64,000 nucleotides of DNA, from assembly GCA_910575475.1 (NCBI GenBank), contig CAJTGD010000022.1, forward strand, positions 1 through 64,000, written 5' to 3'. Position numbers and translations under genes: made by a program. The notes below the pieces were generated by a model. The model was given only the letters and a program-made list of their open reading frames with translations, searched no databases and was not told the DNA's origin. Positions within the stretch are counted from its first letter, which is position 1. Each line of letters starts with the position of its first letter. The stretch comes from Lachnospiraceae bacterium (GTDB lineage Bacteria > Bacillota > Clostridia > Lachnospirales > Lachnospiraceae). Positions 7,311 to 15,720 of this stretch are shown here, in pieces.

Positions 7311-8204
7311 ATGAAAACATCAAAAAAATACTTGGCATTTGCCCTTATGAGTGTTCTAATGCTGTCTGCATTAACGGGGTGCAGTAATAAGAACGAGGGC
7401 GATTCAGCCAAATTTGACACAGCAAGAGAGATCAATGTACTTACCCGCGAAGATGGCTCGGGGACACGCGGCGCGTTCATAGAGCTGTTTGGAATCGAGC
7501 AGAAAAATGAAGCGGGAGAAAAAATCGACTATACAGCAGACACCGCCGCCGTTACAAATTCTACGTCTGTTATGATGACAACGGTTGCCGGGGATTTATA
7601 CTCTATCGGATATATTTCTCTTGGCTCCATGAATGATACTGTAAAGGCGATTCAGATCGACGGCTGCGAAGCAACGATTGAAAATATCAAAAATGGTACA
7701 TATAAGATTGCGCGTCCCTTTAACATTGCGACAAAGGACGGTTTAAGTGACACGGCGCAGGATTTTATCGACTTCATTATGAGTGCGGACGGTCAAGCAG
7801 TGATTGAAGAAAATGGATATATTTCTGTATCTGACGCGGGAAGTTACAGCGGGGAAATGGATTCGGGCAAAATTATTGTAGCGGGTTCCAGCTCTGTCAC
7901 CCCGGTTATGGAAAAACTCAAAGAAGCCTATCTTGAGAGAAATCCGGGCGTTACGATTGAGATACAGCAAAGTGATTCTTCTACTGGTATGTCTGACACA
8001 ATAGACGGAACCTGCGATATAGGCATGGCTTCCCGTGAGCTGAAAGATTCCGAAATGGAAAAAGGACTGACCGCTACCGTAATTGCAATGGACGGTATTA
8101 CAGTGATTGTTAATAATGACTGTCCCATAAATAACCTTACAAGTGAACAGGTAAAAGATATTTTTATGGGTAATGCGGTTCGTTGGAGTGAAATATCACA
8201 GTAG
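7311..8204 (+). CDS. pstS: Phosphate-binding lipoprotein PstS
   Basis: A 297-residue substrate-binding protein of the high-affinity phosphate ABC importer. A signal sequence with lipobox LTGC gives lipidation at C24. The phosphate-binding segments are TREDGSGTRGAFIELFGIE near the N-terminus and AGSSSVTPVMEKL near residue 195. In E. coli PstS the GSSSVTP-type segment comes first, so the two halves are circularly permuted here, a layout also known in clostridial PstS proteins. AAAGGAG lies at a good distance. The downstream hairpin at 8211-8243 probably keeps pstS expression above that of the permease genes. Confidence 0.93.
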   Translation: MKTSKKYLAFALMSVLMLSALTGCSNKNEGDSAKFDTAREINVLTREDGSGTRGAFIELFGIEQKNEAGEKIDYTADTAAVTNSTSVMMTTVAGDLYSIGYISLGSMNDTVKAIQIDGCEATIENIKNGTYKIARPFNIATKDGLSDTAQDFIDFIMSADGQAVIEENGYISVSDAGSYSGEMDSGKIIVAGSSSVTPVMEKLKEAYLERNPGVTIEIQQSDSSTGMSDTIDGTCDIGMASRELKDSEMEKGLTATVIAMDGITVIVNNDCPINNLTSEQVKDIFMGNAVRWSEISQ

Positions 8205-8210
8205 GATTTT

Positions 8211-8243
8211 AAGGGGCTGCGGTAAGAAAGCCGCCGCCCCTTT
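8211..8243 (+). terminator. Intercistronic hairpin between pstS and pstC
   Basis: AAGGGGC...GCGG pairs with CCGC...GCCCCTT and is followed by TTTTC. Located between the binding-protein gene and the permeases, it probably acts as an attenuating terminator or mRNA-stabilising structure, giving excess PstS over PstCAB. Confidence 0.7.
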
Positions 8244-8261
8244 TCAATAAGGAGCATGATT

Positions 8262-9110
8262 ATGAAGAATATAAAAGAAAAAGTGATGAAACTGCTTTTT
8301 TTCTTGACAGCCCTTGTTTCCATAGCAGCGGTAATTCTAATCTGCATATTCCTGTTTGCAAGCGGTATCCCTGCAATAAAAGAAATAGGCGTTTTCAAAT
8401 TTTTGCTGGGTACAAGCTGGAAACCCGCAAATAATCTCTATGGGATTCTCCCTATGATCGTCGGCTCTTTCTATGTAACTGCCGGAGCATTGATTATTGG
8501 CGTACCGATTGGAATATTGACAGCGGTATTCATGGCAAGATTTGCTCCGAGAAGTATCTATGCGCCTTTGAAAGCTGCTGTTAATCTAATGGCGGGGATT
8601 CCGTCGGTTGTGTACGGTTTTTTTGGATTGGTAGTCTTAGTGCCTTTTATCCGGGAAGCCTTTGGCGGGCGCGGTATGAGTGTACTTACTGCTTCTGTCC
8701 TGCTGGGGCTGATGATTTTACCTACCATTATCAGCGTTTCGGAAACTTCAATCCGGGCTGTCCCGGAAAGTTACTATGAGGGAGGGCTTGCTCTTGGAGC
8801 TTCCCATGAAAGAAGTGTATTTTTTACGGTTCTTCCCGCAGCAAAGAGCGGTATTTTTGCAGGGGTTGTATTAGGGATTGGGCGGGCAGTCGGTGAAACA
8901 ATGGCGGTTATGATGGTTGCCGGAAATCAAGCGGTTATCCCGGACAGTATGCTTTCCGGCGTTCGGACACTGACCACAAACATTGTATTGGAAATGGGAT
9001 ATTCTACGGATTTACACCGTGAAGCGTTAATTGGTACGGCTGTTGTCCTGTTTGTTTTCATTCTCATTATCAATCTGTCCCTCTCCCTGTTCAAAAGGAG
9101 GGTGAAATAA
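8262..9110 (+). CDS. pstC: Phosphate ABC permease PstC
   Basis: A 282-residue membrane protein with about six transmembrane helices, one half of the phosphate channel. The binding-protein-dependent permease loop that contacts PstB is visible (EGGLALGASHERSVFFTVLPAAKSGIFAGVVLGIGRAVGETMAV), as is the Pst-specific GIPSVVYGFFGL. ATG 8262 is preferred over 8256 because AAGGAG would otherwise touch the start codon. pstA follows directly with no spacer. Confidence 0.93.
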   Translation: MKNIKEKVMKLLFFLTALVSIAAVILICIFLFASGIPAIKEIGVFKFLLGTSWKPANNLYGILPMIVGSFYVTAGALIIGVPIGILTAVFMARFAPRSIYAPLKAAVNLMAGIPSVVYGFFGLVVLVPFIREAFGGRGMSVLTASVLLGLMILPTIISVSETSIRAVPESYYEGGLALGASHERSVFFTVLPAAKSGIFAGVVLGIGRAVGETMAVMMVAGNQAVIPDSMLSGVRTLTTNIVLEMGYSTDLHREALIGTAVVLFVFILIINLSLSLFKRRVK

Positions 9111-9977
9111 ATGGTTGGAAAATTGAAACGGAAATGGTGCGCATACAGACGCGACCCTAAATCTTTTGTTCTCTTTCTTTCTGTATGCCTTGCAGCATTG
9201 ATTACAATGCTTGCGCTTATTTTTATTATTGCATACATATTGATAAAAGGGATTCCAAATTTAACGCTGGATTTATTTGACAGCAAATATACAACAGAAA
9301 ATGTGTCCCTGCTTCCAGCACTTATCAATACACTGTTCATTATGCTGCTTTCCCTGCTGTTTGCGGTTCCCGTAGGAATTGGTGCTGCAATTTATCTGAC
9401 AGAATACGCAAGACGGGGAAATAAGCTGGTTCATATCGTAGGTATTACCGCTGAAACATTGTCCGGGATTCCGTCAATCGTTTATGGGCTGTTCGGTTCC
9501 CTTTTCTTCGTGAAATATCTTGGGCTGGGGTTGTCTTTGCTGTCCGGGGCTTTGACATTAAGCATTATGATTTTGCCGCTTATTATGCGGACAACAGAAG
9601 AAGCCTTGCGAAGCGTTCCCGACAGTTACCGCGAGGGCAGCTTCGGGCTTGGAGCCGGAAAGCTACGAACCGTATTCTCTATTGTCCTGCCCTGCGCCGT
9701 TCCGGGTATCTTGTCCGGCGTTATTCTTGGAATCGGGCGTATCGTCGGGGAATCGGCGGCACTGATCTTTACTTCCGGAACCGTTGCAGAAATAGCAACA
9801 AGTATTTTTTCGTCGGCAAGAACTTTATCCGTCCATATGTATTCTATTTCGGGTGAGGGACTGTATATCAAGCAGACTTACGCAACTGCGGTTGTATTAT
9901 TGGTTGTTGTCATTCTGATAAATGCACTTTCTGGGTTTGTGGCAAAAAAGATAGGAGGTAAAAACACAGATGGATAA
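9111..9977 (+). CDS. pstA: Phosphate ABC permease PstA
   Basis: A 288-residue polytopic inner-membrane partner of PstC. It carries [17 protein letters not shown] and the EAA-like loop [44 protein letters not shown]. It starts at the base after the pstC stop, with GGAGGG inside the end of pstC, so the two are translated together. Its end overlaps pstB by 8 nt. Confidence 0.93.
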   Translation: MVGKLKRKWCAYRRDPKSFVLFLSVCLAALITMLALIFIIAYILIKGIPNLTLDLFDSKYTTENVSLLPALINTLFIMLLSLLFAVPVGIGAAIYLTEYARRGNKLVHIVGITAETLSGIPSIVYGLFGSLFFVKYLGLGLSLLSGALTLSIMILPLIMRTTEEALRSVPDSYREGSFGLGAGKLRTVFSIVLPCAVPGILSGVILGIGRIVGESAALIFTSGTVAEIATSIFSSARTLSVHMYSISGEGLYIKQTYATAVVLLVVVILINALSGFVAKKIGGKNTDG

Positions 9978-10719
9978 AATCGTGGTTGAGGATTTGGATT
10001 TATTCTACGGAAACTTTCAAGCCTTGAAAAAAATAAATGTGGCGTTTAAGGAACACGAAATTACCGCGCTGATCGGACCGTCGGGCTGCGGTAAATCGAC
10101 ATTATTAAAAACATTGAACCGAATGAATGACTTGGTGGAGGGCTGCCACATCAAAGGGACTATCCGTTTAGACGGTGAAGATATTTATGGAAATATGGAT
10201 ATTAACCTACTGCGTAAACGTGTGGGAATGGTATTTCAAAAACCGAATCCGTTCCCTATGAGCATTTATGACAATGTTGCCTTTGGAGCAAGGACGCATG
10301 GTATCCGTTCTAAAGCTGCGCTGGACGAAATTGTAGAGCGTTCCTTAAAAGGGGCGGCAATTTGGGACGAGGTAAAAGACAGGCTGAAAAAATCTGCGCT
10401 TGGTATGTCGGGCGGTCAACAGCAGCGTCTTTGCATTGCCCGCGCTTTGGCAGTGGAGCCGGAAGTTTTGTTGATGGACGAACCGACCAGCGCACTTGAC
10501 CCTATTTCTACGGCAAAGGTAGAGGAACTTGCCGCAGAATTAAAAAAGGACTATACCATTGTCATTGTGACACATAATATGCAGCAAGCACTCCGAATTT
10601 CCGACAGGACAGCGTTTTTCCTGCTTGGGGAAATGGTGGAGTTTGGAGAAACAGAAAAATTATTCTCCATGCCGCAGGACAAGCGGACAGAGGATTATAT
10701 TACGGGGAGGTTTGGATAA
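9970..10719 (+). CDS. pstB: Phosphate ABC transporter ATPase PstB
   Basis: A 249-residue ATPase that powers phosphate import. Walker A is GPSGCGKST (G36-T44), the signature is [18 protein letters not shown], Walker B is [13 protein letters not shown], and the switch histidine lies in [10 protein letters not shown]. PstB-specific features include the [15 protein letters not shown] segment. It overlaps both pstA (8 nt) and phoU (1 nt), so the operon is tightly coupled. Length and motifs are complete. Confidence 0.96.
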   Translation: MDKIVVEDLDLFYGNFQALKKINVAFKEHEITALIGPSGCGKSTLLKTLNRMNDLVEGCHIKGTIRLDGEDIYGNMDINLLRKRVGMVFQKPNPFPMSIYDNVAFGARTHGIRSKAALDEIVERSLKGAAIWDEVKDRLKKSALGMSGGQQQRLCIARALAVEPEVLLMDEPTSALDPISTAKVEELAAELKKDYTIVIVTHNMQQALRISDRTAFFLLGEMVEFGETEKLFSMPQDKRTEDYITGRFG

Positions 10720-11360
10720 TGCGCCTAAAATTTGATGAACAGTTAGATTTATTAAATAAAGAGTTGATTACAATGGGGGCTTTTTGTGAAAATGCGATTG
10801 CTATGTCCGCAAAAGCTCTGACAGAGGGGAATCCCGCGCTTGCAAAGGCTGTTCCCGATCTCTCTGTTCAGATAGACCACAAGGAGCGCGAAATTGAAAC
10901 TATGTGTCTAAAGCTACTCTTACAGCAGCAGCCCGTGGCAAAAGATTTGAGGGTTGTATCGTCCGCGCTGAAAATGGTGACAGATATGGCAAGAATCGGA
11001 GATCAATCCGCAGACATAGCGGAAATTATCACATTAGCCAATATCCACGCCACCGACGACACACAGGTTATCCATGATATGTCGGTTGCTGTTATTAAGA
11101 TGGTAACAGACAGCATTGACGCTTTTGTGAAAAAGGATATGCAGATGGCGAAAGCCGTGATAGATTATGATGATGTGGTAGATTCCTTTTTTGATAAGGT
11201 GAAGAAAATGTTGATTGAGCTTTTCAGTAAACCCGAAACAGACGGTGAATATGCCATAGACCTGTTAATGATAGCAAAATATTTTGAGCGTATCGGAGAT
11301 CATGCGGTCAATATTGCAAAATGGGTTCTGTTCTCAATCACAGGGAATAAAGAGGGGTGA
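10719..11360 (+). CDS. phoU: Phosphate signalling protein PhoU
   Basis: A 213-residue protein made of two repeated three-helix bundles, with the metal-cluster-type motifs DMARIGDQSADIAE and YFERIGDHAVNIAKW. PhoU links Pst transport activity to the PhoR kinase and damps the response when phosphate is plentiful. It overlaps pstB by one base. The regulator genes follow about 80 nt later, so transporter, signal relay and two-component pair all travel together. Confidence 0.94.
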   Translation: MRLKFDEQLDLLNKELITMGAFCENAIAMSAKALTEGNPALAKAVPDLSVQIDHKEREIETMCLKLLLQQQPVAKDLRVVSSALKMVTDMARIGDQSADIAEIITLANIHATDDTQVIHDMSVAVIKMVTDSIDAFVKKDMQMAKAVIDYDDVVDSFFDKVKKMLIELFSKPETDGEYAIDLLMIAKYFERIGDHAVNIAKWVLFSITGNKEG

Positions 11361-11443
11361 GCATACCGCCGTTGATGAAATACAGGTAATATGGTATGAT
11401 TGAGTTCGGAATATTGCCACAGGAAAGAAAGGAGCGGATTTAT

Positions 11444-12118
11444 ATGATTTATTGTGTTGAGGACGACAGCTCTATCCGTGATCTGATGATATACACATTA
11501 AATTCTGCCGGATTTGAAGCAAAAGGTTTTGACTGCGCGGACAGCTTTTTTGACGCTTTGCAGACAGAAAAGCCCCAGCTTATTATGCTTGATATAATGC
11601 TTCCCGGCGAAGATGGCATTTCCATATTGAAAAAGCTGCGTATGCAGGGGACGACAGAGGATATTCCTGTTATTATGGCGACAGCCAAAGGAACCGAATA
11701 TGACAAAGTAACCGGGCTTGACTTGGGGGCTGATGATTACCTTGCAAAGCCGTTTGGCATGATGGAAATGATTTCCCGTGTGAAAGCGGTATTGCGCCGT
11801 ACAAGCCCGAAAGAAGAAACAAAAAAGCTAAAAATTGGAAATTTAGAATTGAATTTGGAAACATATATTGTACTTGTAAACAACGAACGGGTTCAGTTGA
11901 CACTGAAAGAACATAAGCTGCTCCATATTTTTATGGAAAACCCCGGACGGGTGTTTACACGCGATCAGCTTCTTGAAATGATATGGGGCATTGACTACAT
12001 AGGGGAAACCCGAACCGTAGATGTTCACATTGGAACACTCCGAACAAAATTAGGCGAATGTGGGAGCTATATTGAAACGGTACGGGGAGTTGGGTATCGA
12101 ATGGAGGGGGAAGTATGA
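11444..12118 (+). CDS. PhoB/PhoP-type response regulator
   Basis: A 224-residue OmpR-family regulator. The receiver domain has acidic residues D7 and D8, phosphoacceptor D50 in LIMLDIMLPGEDG and K102 in AKPFG. It is followed by a winged-helix DNA-binding domain (VQLTLKEHKLLHIFMENPGRVFTRDQLLEMIWG...RTVDVHIGTLRTKLG). The start at 11444 has AAGGAG 9 nt upstream. The kinase gene overlaps its end by 4 nt. The likely target is the TTTACA pair upstream of pstS. Assignment to the Pho system rests on neighbourhood as well as family. Confidence 0.87.
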   Translation: MIYCVEDDSSIRDLMIYTLNSAGFEAKGFDCADSFFDALQTEKPQLIMLDIMLPGEDGISILKKLRMQGTTEDIPVIMATAKGTEYDKVTGLDLGADDYLAKPFGMMEMISRVKAVLRRTSPKEETKKLKIGNLELNLETYIVLVNNERVQLTLKEHKLLHIFMENPGRVFTRDQLLEMIWGIDYIGETRTVDVHIGTLRTKLGECGSYIETVRGVGYRMEGEV

Positions 12119-13770
12119 CGAAACGAATTTTTCGTTCGATCTGCCTTGTCGCATTGACTGTTTTTCTCGCGTCTGTTGTCCTGTTCATGGGTGTTCTGTA
12201 TGAATACTTTTCAAATGTTGAACAGGCACAGCTAAAAATGCAGACAACCCTTGCCGCACAGGGCGTTACAAATGAGGGTATTGATTATTTCCATGATTTG
12301 AAAGTGAAAAATTACCGTATATCATGGATTGATACAGAGGGAAATGTTATTTTTGATAGTGCGTCTGATACTTCGGAAATGGAAAATCATTTAGAGCGGG
12401 AAGAAGTGCGGGAAGCCCTTTCTTCGGGCTATGGTGAAAGCAGACGGTATTCTGCTACTTTGATGGAGCGTTCGTTTTATTCCGCTCAGAAACTTGATGA
12501 TGGCACCATATTACGGCTTTCCATATCTCAAAATTCTATCTTGACGCTCCTTTTAGGCATGACACAGCCGATTTGCATTATCTTTGTGATCGCGCTGATT
12601 CTTTCTATTGTTTTGGCTATTCAAGTTTCAAAAAAAATAGTAAAGCCATTAAATGAAATTGATCTTGATAATCCGTTGTCAAATGAGGGCTATGATGAGC
12701 TTTCCCCTTTTTTACGGCGTATTGACAGCCAGCAAAAACAGCTACGGGGACAGAAAGCCGAACTTCTCCAAAAAGAGAATGAATTAAATACGATTATCGG
12801 CAGCATGAATGAGGGCATGATTCTCCTAAATCAAAAAGGAAAAATTATCAGTATAAACCCTGCGGCAAGAAAACTGTTAGACGCTGACACAGACTGTATC
12901 GGTTCTGATATGCTGTCCTTGTGCCGTAATCTTGAATTGCAGGAAATCCTTACGAAAGCCTTGCAAGGGGAACGGTGCGAAAACATTATCCGGCTGTATG
13001 GAGAAAGCTATCAAATTGACGCCGATCCGATCACTTCTGAAAATATTGTGAAAGGAGCCGCACTTTTCTTTTTCAATGTGACGGAAAAAGAAAAAGCGGA
13101 ACAGATACGCCGAGAATTTACCGCTAATGTGTCCCATGAATTAAAAACCCCGCTTCACTCCATTTCCGGGTATGCGGAGCTTTTGAAAAACGATATGGTA
13201 AAGGAGAACGATAAAATACCTTTTGCCGGAAAGATTTATGATGAAGCCGGACGTATGATACGGCTTGTAGAGGACATTATCAGTCTTTCGCACCTTGACG
13301 AAGATGCGGACGATATGCAGAGTGAAAATATCGACTTATACACATTGGCAGAAAAGGCGGTACAGAGCTTAGAGCCACAGGCAGATACTGTATGTGTTGC
13401 ATTGGAGCTTTCCGGCGTTCCGGCTCCCCTTAACGGTATACCCCAGCTTTTATACAGTGTGATTTATAATCTTTGTGACAATGCGATTAAGTATAATCAC
13501 GAAAACGGAAAAGTAATGGTGAACATACAGAATGAAAACGGCATGGTAGTTTTATCAGTGGAGGACACAGGGATAGGAATTGCACCCGAACATCAAGAGC
13601 GGATTTTTGAGCGTTTCTATCGTGTTGATAAGAGCCATTCTAAGGCAGTAGGGGGAACCGGGCTTGGGCTTTCTATTGTGAAACACGCCGCTAAAATCCA
13701 TAATGCCAAAGTTGATGTAAAAAGTCATGTCGGAAAAGGCACGACGGTTATTGTAACATTTCCCAAATAA
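12115..13770 (+). CDS. PhoR-type sensor histidine kinase
   Basis: A 551-residue membrane kinase. It has an N-terminal transmembrane helix (LVALTVFLASVVLFMGVLY), an extracytoplasmic sensor region, a second helix (ICIIFVIALILSIVLAIQV), a PAS-like domain (IIGSMNEGMILLNQKGKIISINPAARKLL), and a HisKA domain with phospho-acceptor H341 in VSHELKTPL. The ATPase domain shows N-box NLCDNAIKYNHENG, G1 DTGIGIAPEHQERIFERF and G2 GGTGLGLSIVKH. The order TM-sensor-TM-PAS-HisKA matches Firmicute PhoR. It is co-translated with the response regulator via ATGA overlap, and a strong terminator follows. Confidence 0.88.
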   Translation: MTKRIFRSICLVALTVFLASVVLFMGVLYEYFSNVEQAQLKMQTTLAAQGVTNEGIDYFHDLKVKNYRISWIDTEGNVIFDSASDTSEMENHLEREEVREALSSGYGESRRYSATLMERSFYSAQKLDDGTILRLSISQNSILTLLLGMTQPICIIFVIALILSIVLAIQVSKKIVKPLNEIDLDNPLSNEGYDELSPFLRRIDSQQKQLRGQKAELLQKENELNTIIGSMNEGMILLNQKGKIISINPAARKLLDADTDCIGSDMLSLCRNLELQEILTKALQGERCENIIRLYGESYQIDADPITSENIVKGAALFFFNVTEKEKAEQIRREFTANVSHELKTPLHSISGYAELLKNDMVKENDKIPFAGKIYDEAGRMIRLVEDIISLSHLDEDADDMQSENIDLYTLAEKAVQSLEPQADTVCVALELSGVPAPLNGIPQLLYSVIYNLCDNAIKYNHENGKVMVNIQNENGMVVLSVEDTGIGIAPEHQERIFERFYRVDKSHSKAVGGTGLGLSIVKHAAKIHNAKVDVKSHVGKGTTVIVTFPK

Positions 13771-13821
13771 AAATATGAACGGTTTTATTACCTCTTGTCA
13801 TAAGTGTTAATTTAGAAAAAG

Positions 13822-13861
13822 CTGAACCGATAACATATATAATTAGCAGTTATCGGTTCAG
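13822..13861 (+). terminator. Terminator of the pst-pho operon
   Basis: CTGAACCGATAAC (13822-13834) pairs perfectly with GTTATCGGTTCAG (13849-13861) around a 14-nt loop, followed by TTAATTTGTTT. The stem is 13 bp. Confidence 0.8.
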
Positions 13862-13928
13862 TTAATTTGTTTCAATTTGTTCATTAAAAAGCTACACTAT
13901 GCAAATATTGATATAGTAATTATAAAAA

Positions 13929-14168
13929 TTACCACAATTCCAATGAATCTTCCGCATCCACCCACATCTGCATATTTCCATCAAGATAGAGCCTTGCGTA
14001 TTCAAGCGGCTCGTCTATTGCCAGAGCATTTAAGGCACATTCCGAACAGGGAGTGGTTTTCAAGCCTTCTTCTGCTTTATTGCAGTCTATCCGCAAGAAA
14101 TAGCCTGCATGGGTGTATACGTCAATGCTGTTATGATGGATATTGTATGTTGCGTAAATCATATTCAT
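13929..14168 (-). CDS. DUF6061-like small protein
   Basis: A 79-residue cytoplasmic protein (MNMIYATYNIHHNSIDVYTH...LRIDCNKAEEG...LDEPLEYARLYLDGNMQ-type). The pattern 'beta-strands, RIDC, PLEYARL-LDG-MQ' resembles DUF6061, a family of short proteins frequent on clostridial mobile elements and of unknown role. The start at 14168 is supported by GAGGA 8 nt upstream; an internal ATG two codons later is possible. It reads towards the pst terminator and lies about 270 bp from the right attachment core. Confidence 0.6.
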   Translation of the reverse strand: MNMIYATYNIHHNSIDVYTHAGYFLRIDCNKAEEGLKTTPCSECALNALAIDEPLEYARLYLDGNMQMWVDAEDSLELW

Positions 14169-14261
14169 TTTATCTGTCCTCTTTTCATTGATTTTTTGAA
14201 AGCATTTCAATCAGTTTACCAATTCCCGTATATTTTGTGTTATAATGTTTTATGTGATTTT

Positions 14262-14419
14262 GTTTCCCTCATTTTTTCCCTCATCAGGGTTCGTAATGCC
14301 CTGTGGGAAGATATAATACAAGGGAAACCTTAAGGGAAAGTTCATCTGCGATAAACTTAGTGTTTTCAAGGGTTAGCAAGGATTTTAATAATAAAATATA
14401 ACAGCTAATATTTCCCTTA
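14262..14419. promoter_or_regulatory. Right-end integrase arm-type repeats
   Basis: CAAGGGAAA (14319-14327), TAAGGGAAA (14331-14339) and the inverse TTTCCCTTA (14411-14419) repeat the 8-mer found at the left end. Related GTTTCCCTC and TTTTCCCTC occur at 14262-14270 and 14275-14283. Their clustering within 180 bp of the right core suggests integrase arm binding. The last copy overlaps the stop region of the truncated hsdS frame. Confidence 0.55.
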
Positions 14420-14959
14420 AAAATCATCAAAGCACAATCGGGATTTGATTAATTGATTTAATTGCTTCAATTGTCTTTCATAAAAACAAATTATTTTTTC
14501 TAACTTTGTAAGTACTTCAGAATTTAATTTTTGATTTTCATATGATGGTATTTCAAGTTCCAACTTATTAAGTTCTTTGGCTGACAAATGCTTAACTGTA
14601 GCAAATGCTGTCCTGTTTTCTATCTTTTTTAGTTCTTTTGCAAGCGCGAACCTTAAATACTCATCATCTATACCTTTTTTTGTAGTAATCTTACAAACTC
14701 GTTGATTCAATAAAGCATTCCTACTTTTCCAACGTGCGATATTAAATTCTCCATCCATTCCGATAAGAATATCTCCCGCATGTAGAACATATTCTTCAGG
14801 ATATTCTCCCGAATAAAATGTTTCTGAAAATCCACGTTTTACATCCCGAATGCGTACTAATGGTATGTATGCATTATTATTAGAAAATTTTTCAGAATCA
14901 AATGCATACCCATATTGAATCTCACACAAACTGGTTAGTTTCTCACGATGCTTTTCCAT
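14417..14959 (-). pseudogene. hsdS: HsdS N-terminal half (first target-recognition domain), cut by the element
   Basis: The frame begins MEKHREKLTSLCEIQYGYAF and contains one complete target-recognition domain (YIPLVRIRDVKRGFSE, HAGDILIGMDGEFNIARWKSRNALLNQRVCKI, FATVKHLSAKELNKLELEIP). It ends with a coiled-coil helix leading into LNQLIKSR. The element then supplies LCFDDF and a stop. Intact HsdS is about 390-400 residues; this is 180. Single-domain HsdS proteins can pair into a working specificity subunit in some systems, so residual function is possible. The other half is at 1578-2219. Confidence 0.88.
14436..14447. repeat. Right attachment core (12-bp direct repeat)
   Basis: AATCGGGATTTG, identical to 2209-2220. 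On the hsdS strand the sequence runs LIKSR up to this core and then departs into element DNA. Confidence 0.85.
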
Positions 14960-14963
14960 TTTA

Positions 14964-15022
14964 CCTTCTCCACAAATCCGAATTAATCTACTTACTCTGT
15001 AAAATCAAGAAATTGTTGCTAT
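14964..15022. repeat. Imperfect direct repeat, hsdS side
   Basis: This 59-bp stretch directly upstream of hsdS resembles 15721-15775 downstream of hsdM (shared AATCCGAATTA, then CTCTGTAAAA and CAAGAAA, then GCTAT). It is best read as the original hsdM-hsdS spacer duplicated on either side of a roughly 700-bp insertion carrying gene fragments. Confidence 0.6.
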
Positions 15023-15064
15023 AGCCCTAACCTGTATGAACCACAAAAGTACAACAGAATTTTT

Positions 15065-15196
15065 TCATTTTATGCAATAAGATATTGTTACATATCTAAG
15101 CATATTTGCATCATAGCAAACTGTTTTACCATCTTCAAAATACACATATACTGTATATTCCTCCGTTGGAATCACCCGCACAACTTTAGGAAACAT
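15065..15196 (-). pseudogene. Truncated DUF2442-like protein
   Basis: A 43-codon frame, MFPKVVRVIPTEEYTVYVYF then EDGKTVCYDANML, preceded by AGAGG at good distance. The opening matches DUF2442 proteins (usually 80-90 residues, often the antitoxin-like partner of DUF4160). After DANML the sequence diverges into RYVTISYCIK and stops. Only the N-terminal half is present. It is read here from the DNA because it is short. Confidence 0.5.
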
Positions 15197-15245
15197 AATC
15201 CTCTTCCTTTTTATACTTTTCTATCCTCATCTGATATAGATTTTC

Positions 15246-15656
15246 TCAAACGTCTTTCTGTTTGTGTTCGTATGCCTTCTGACTTATTTTCCCGCAATCC
15301 AGGGCTTTTCGCACTACAACAAACCGGCTGCATCGGAAAGTCTTTGCTATTTTCTCAAGCTTATCCAAAATTTTATCCTGATTACTGTCCCATTTTTGCA
15401 AAAACATTTGCGTCGGAATCAAAATCTCCGCTGCCACAGCGTTGCAAAACTTTTCCACCTCACGATTTTCAAGATTTGCATGGATTGGCGCATTGTAAAA
15501 ACTGTTTTCCCCCACCCACACATGTGCCAGCTCATGGAGGATAGAAAACAATTTCCCATTGTCACTGTCACAGGAATTAATAAAAATCAGCGGTGCATAT
15601 TTACTGACAAGAGTTATAGATAGTTTCATTATACTTTTCCCCAAATCGTATTTCAA
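15246..15656 (-). pseudogene. ImmA/IrrE-type metallopeptidase fragment
   Basis: A 136-residue frame with the zinc motif HELAH in FSILHELAHVWVGENSF and the downstream NREVEKFCNAVAAEILIPTQMF characteristic of ImmA/IrrE peptidases. Family members that follow an N-terminal helix-turn-helix run to about 350-400 residues; here the N-terminal part is missing. A frame running 15638-15775 just upstream (ILRMDEQVGASLDDPTVQVE) is not joined to it. The active-site region itself is intact. It is located between hsdM and hsdS. Confidence 0.65.
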
Positions 15657-15720
15657 TCATTTCAGAAAAATATTCCACCTGTACGGTTGGATCATCTAAA
15701 GATGCTCCAACCTGCTCATC

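Larger units (their letters stand above)
2209..14447. mobile_element. Integrative mobilizable element in hsdS carrying a pst-pho cargo
   Basis: About 12.2 kb is bounded by the direct repeat AATCGGGATTTG (2209-2220 and 14436-14447), inside a type I hsdS gene. Order from the left: integrase, XRE regulator, excisionase, iteron-like and hairpin-rich noncoding DNA, MobA/MobL relaxase, pstSCAB-phoU, PhoB/PhoR-type regulators, and a DUF6061-like gene. There are no type IV secretion, coupling-protein or VirB4 genes, so the element would need a helper for transfer, hence mobilizable rather than conjugative. Joining LNQLIKSR from the right flank to FVEMFGDP from the left flank restores hsdS without a base lost, which fixes the boundaries. 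That excision still occurs is inferred from the intact int and xis. Confidence 0.87.

Noticed and set aside
13877..14333. Plus-strand frames near the right end of the element
   Set aside because: They overlap the DUF6061-like gene in antisense and the attachment-site region, with no supporting start signals.
2349..14959. Phase-variable hsdS inversion system driven by the integrase
   Set aside because: The two hsdS halves are in the same orientation with direct, not inverted, cores, and the integrase is of Tn916 type with an excisionase; integration and excision fit better.
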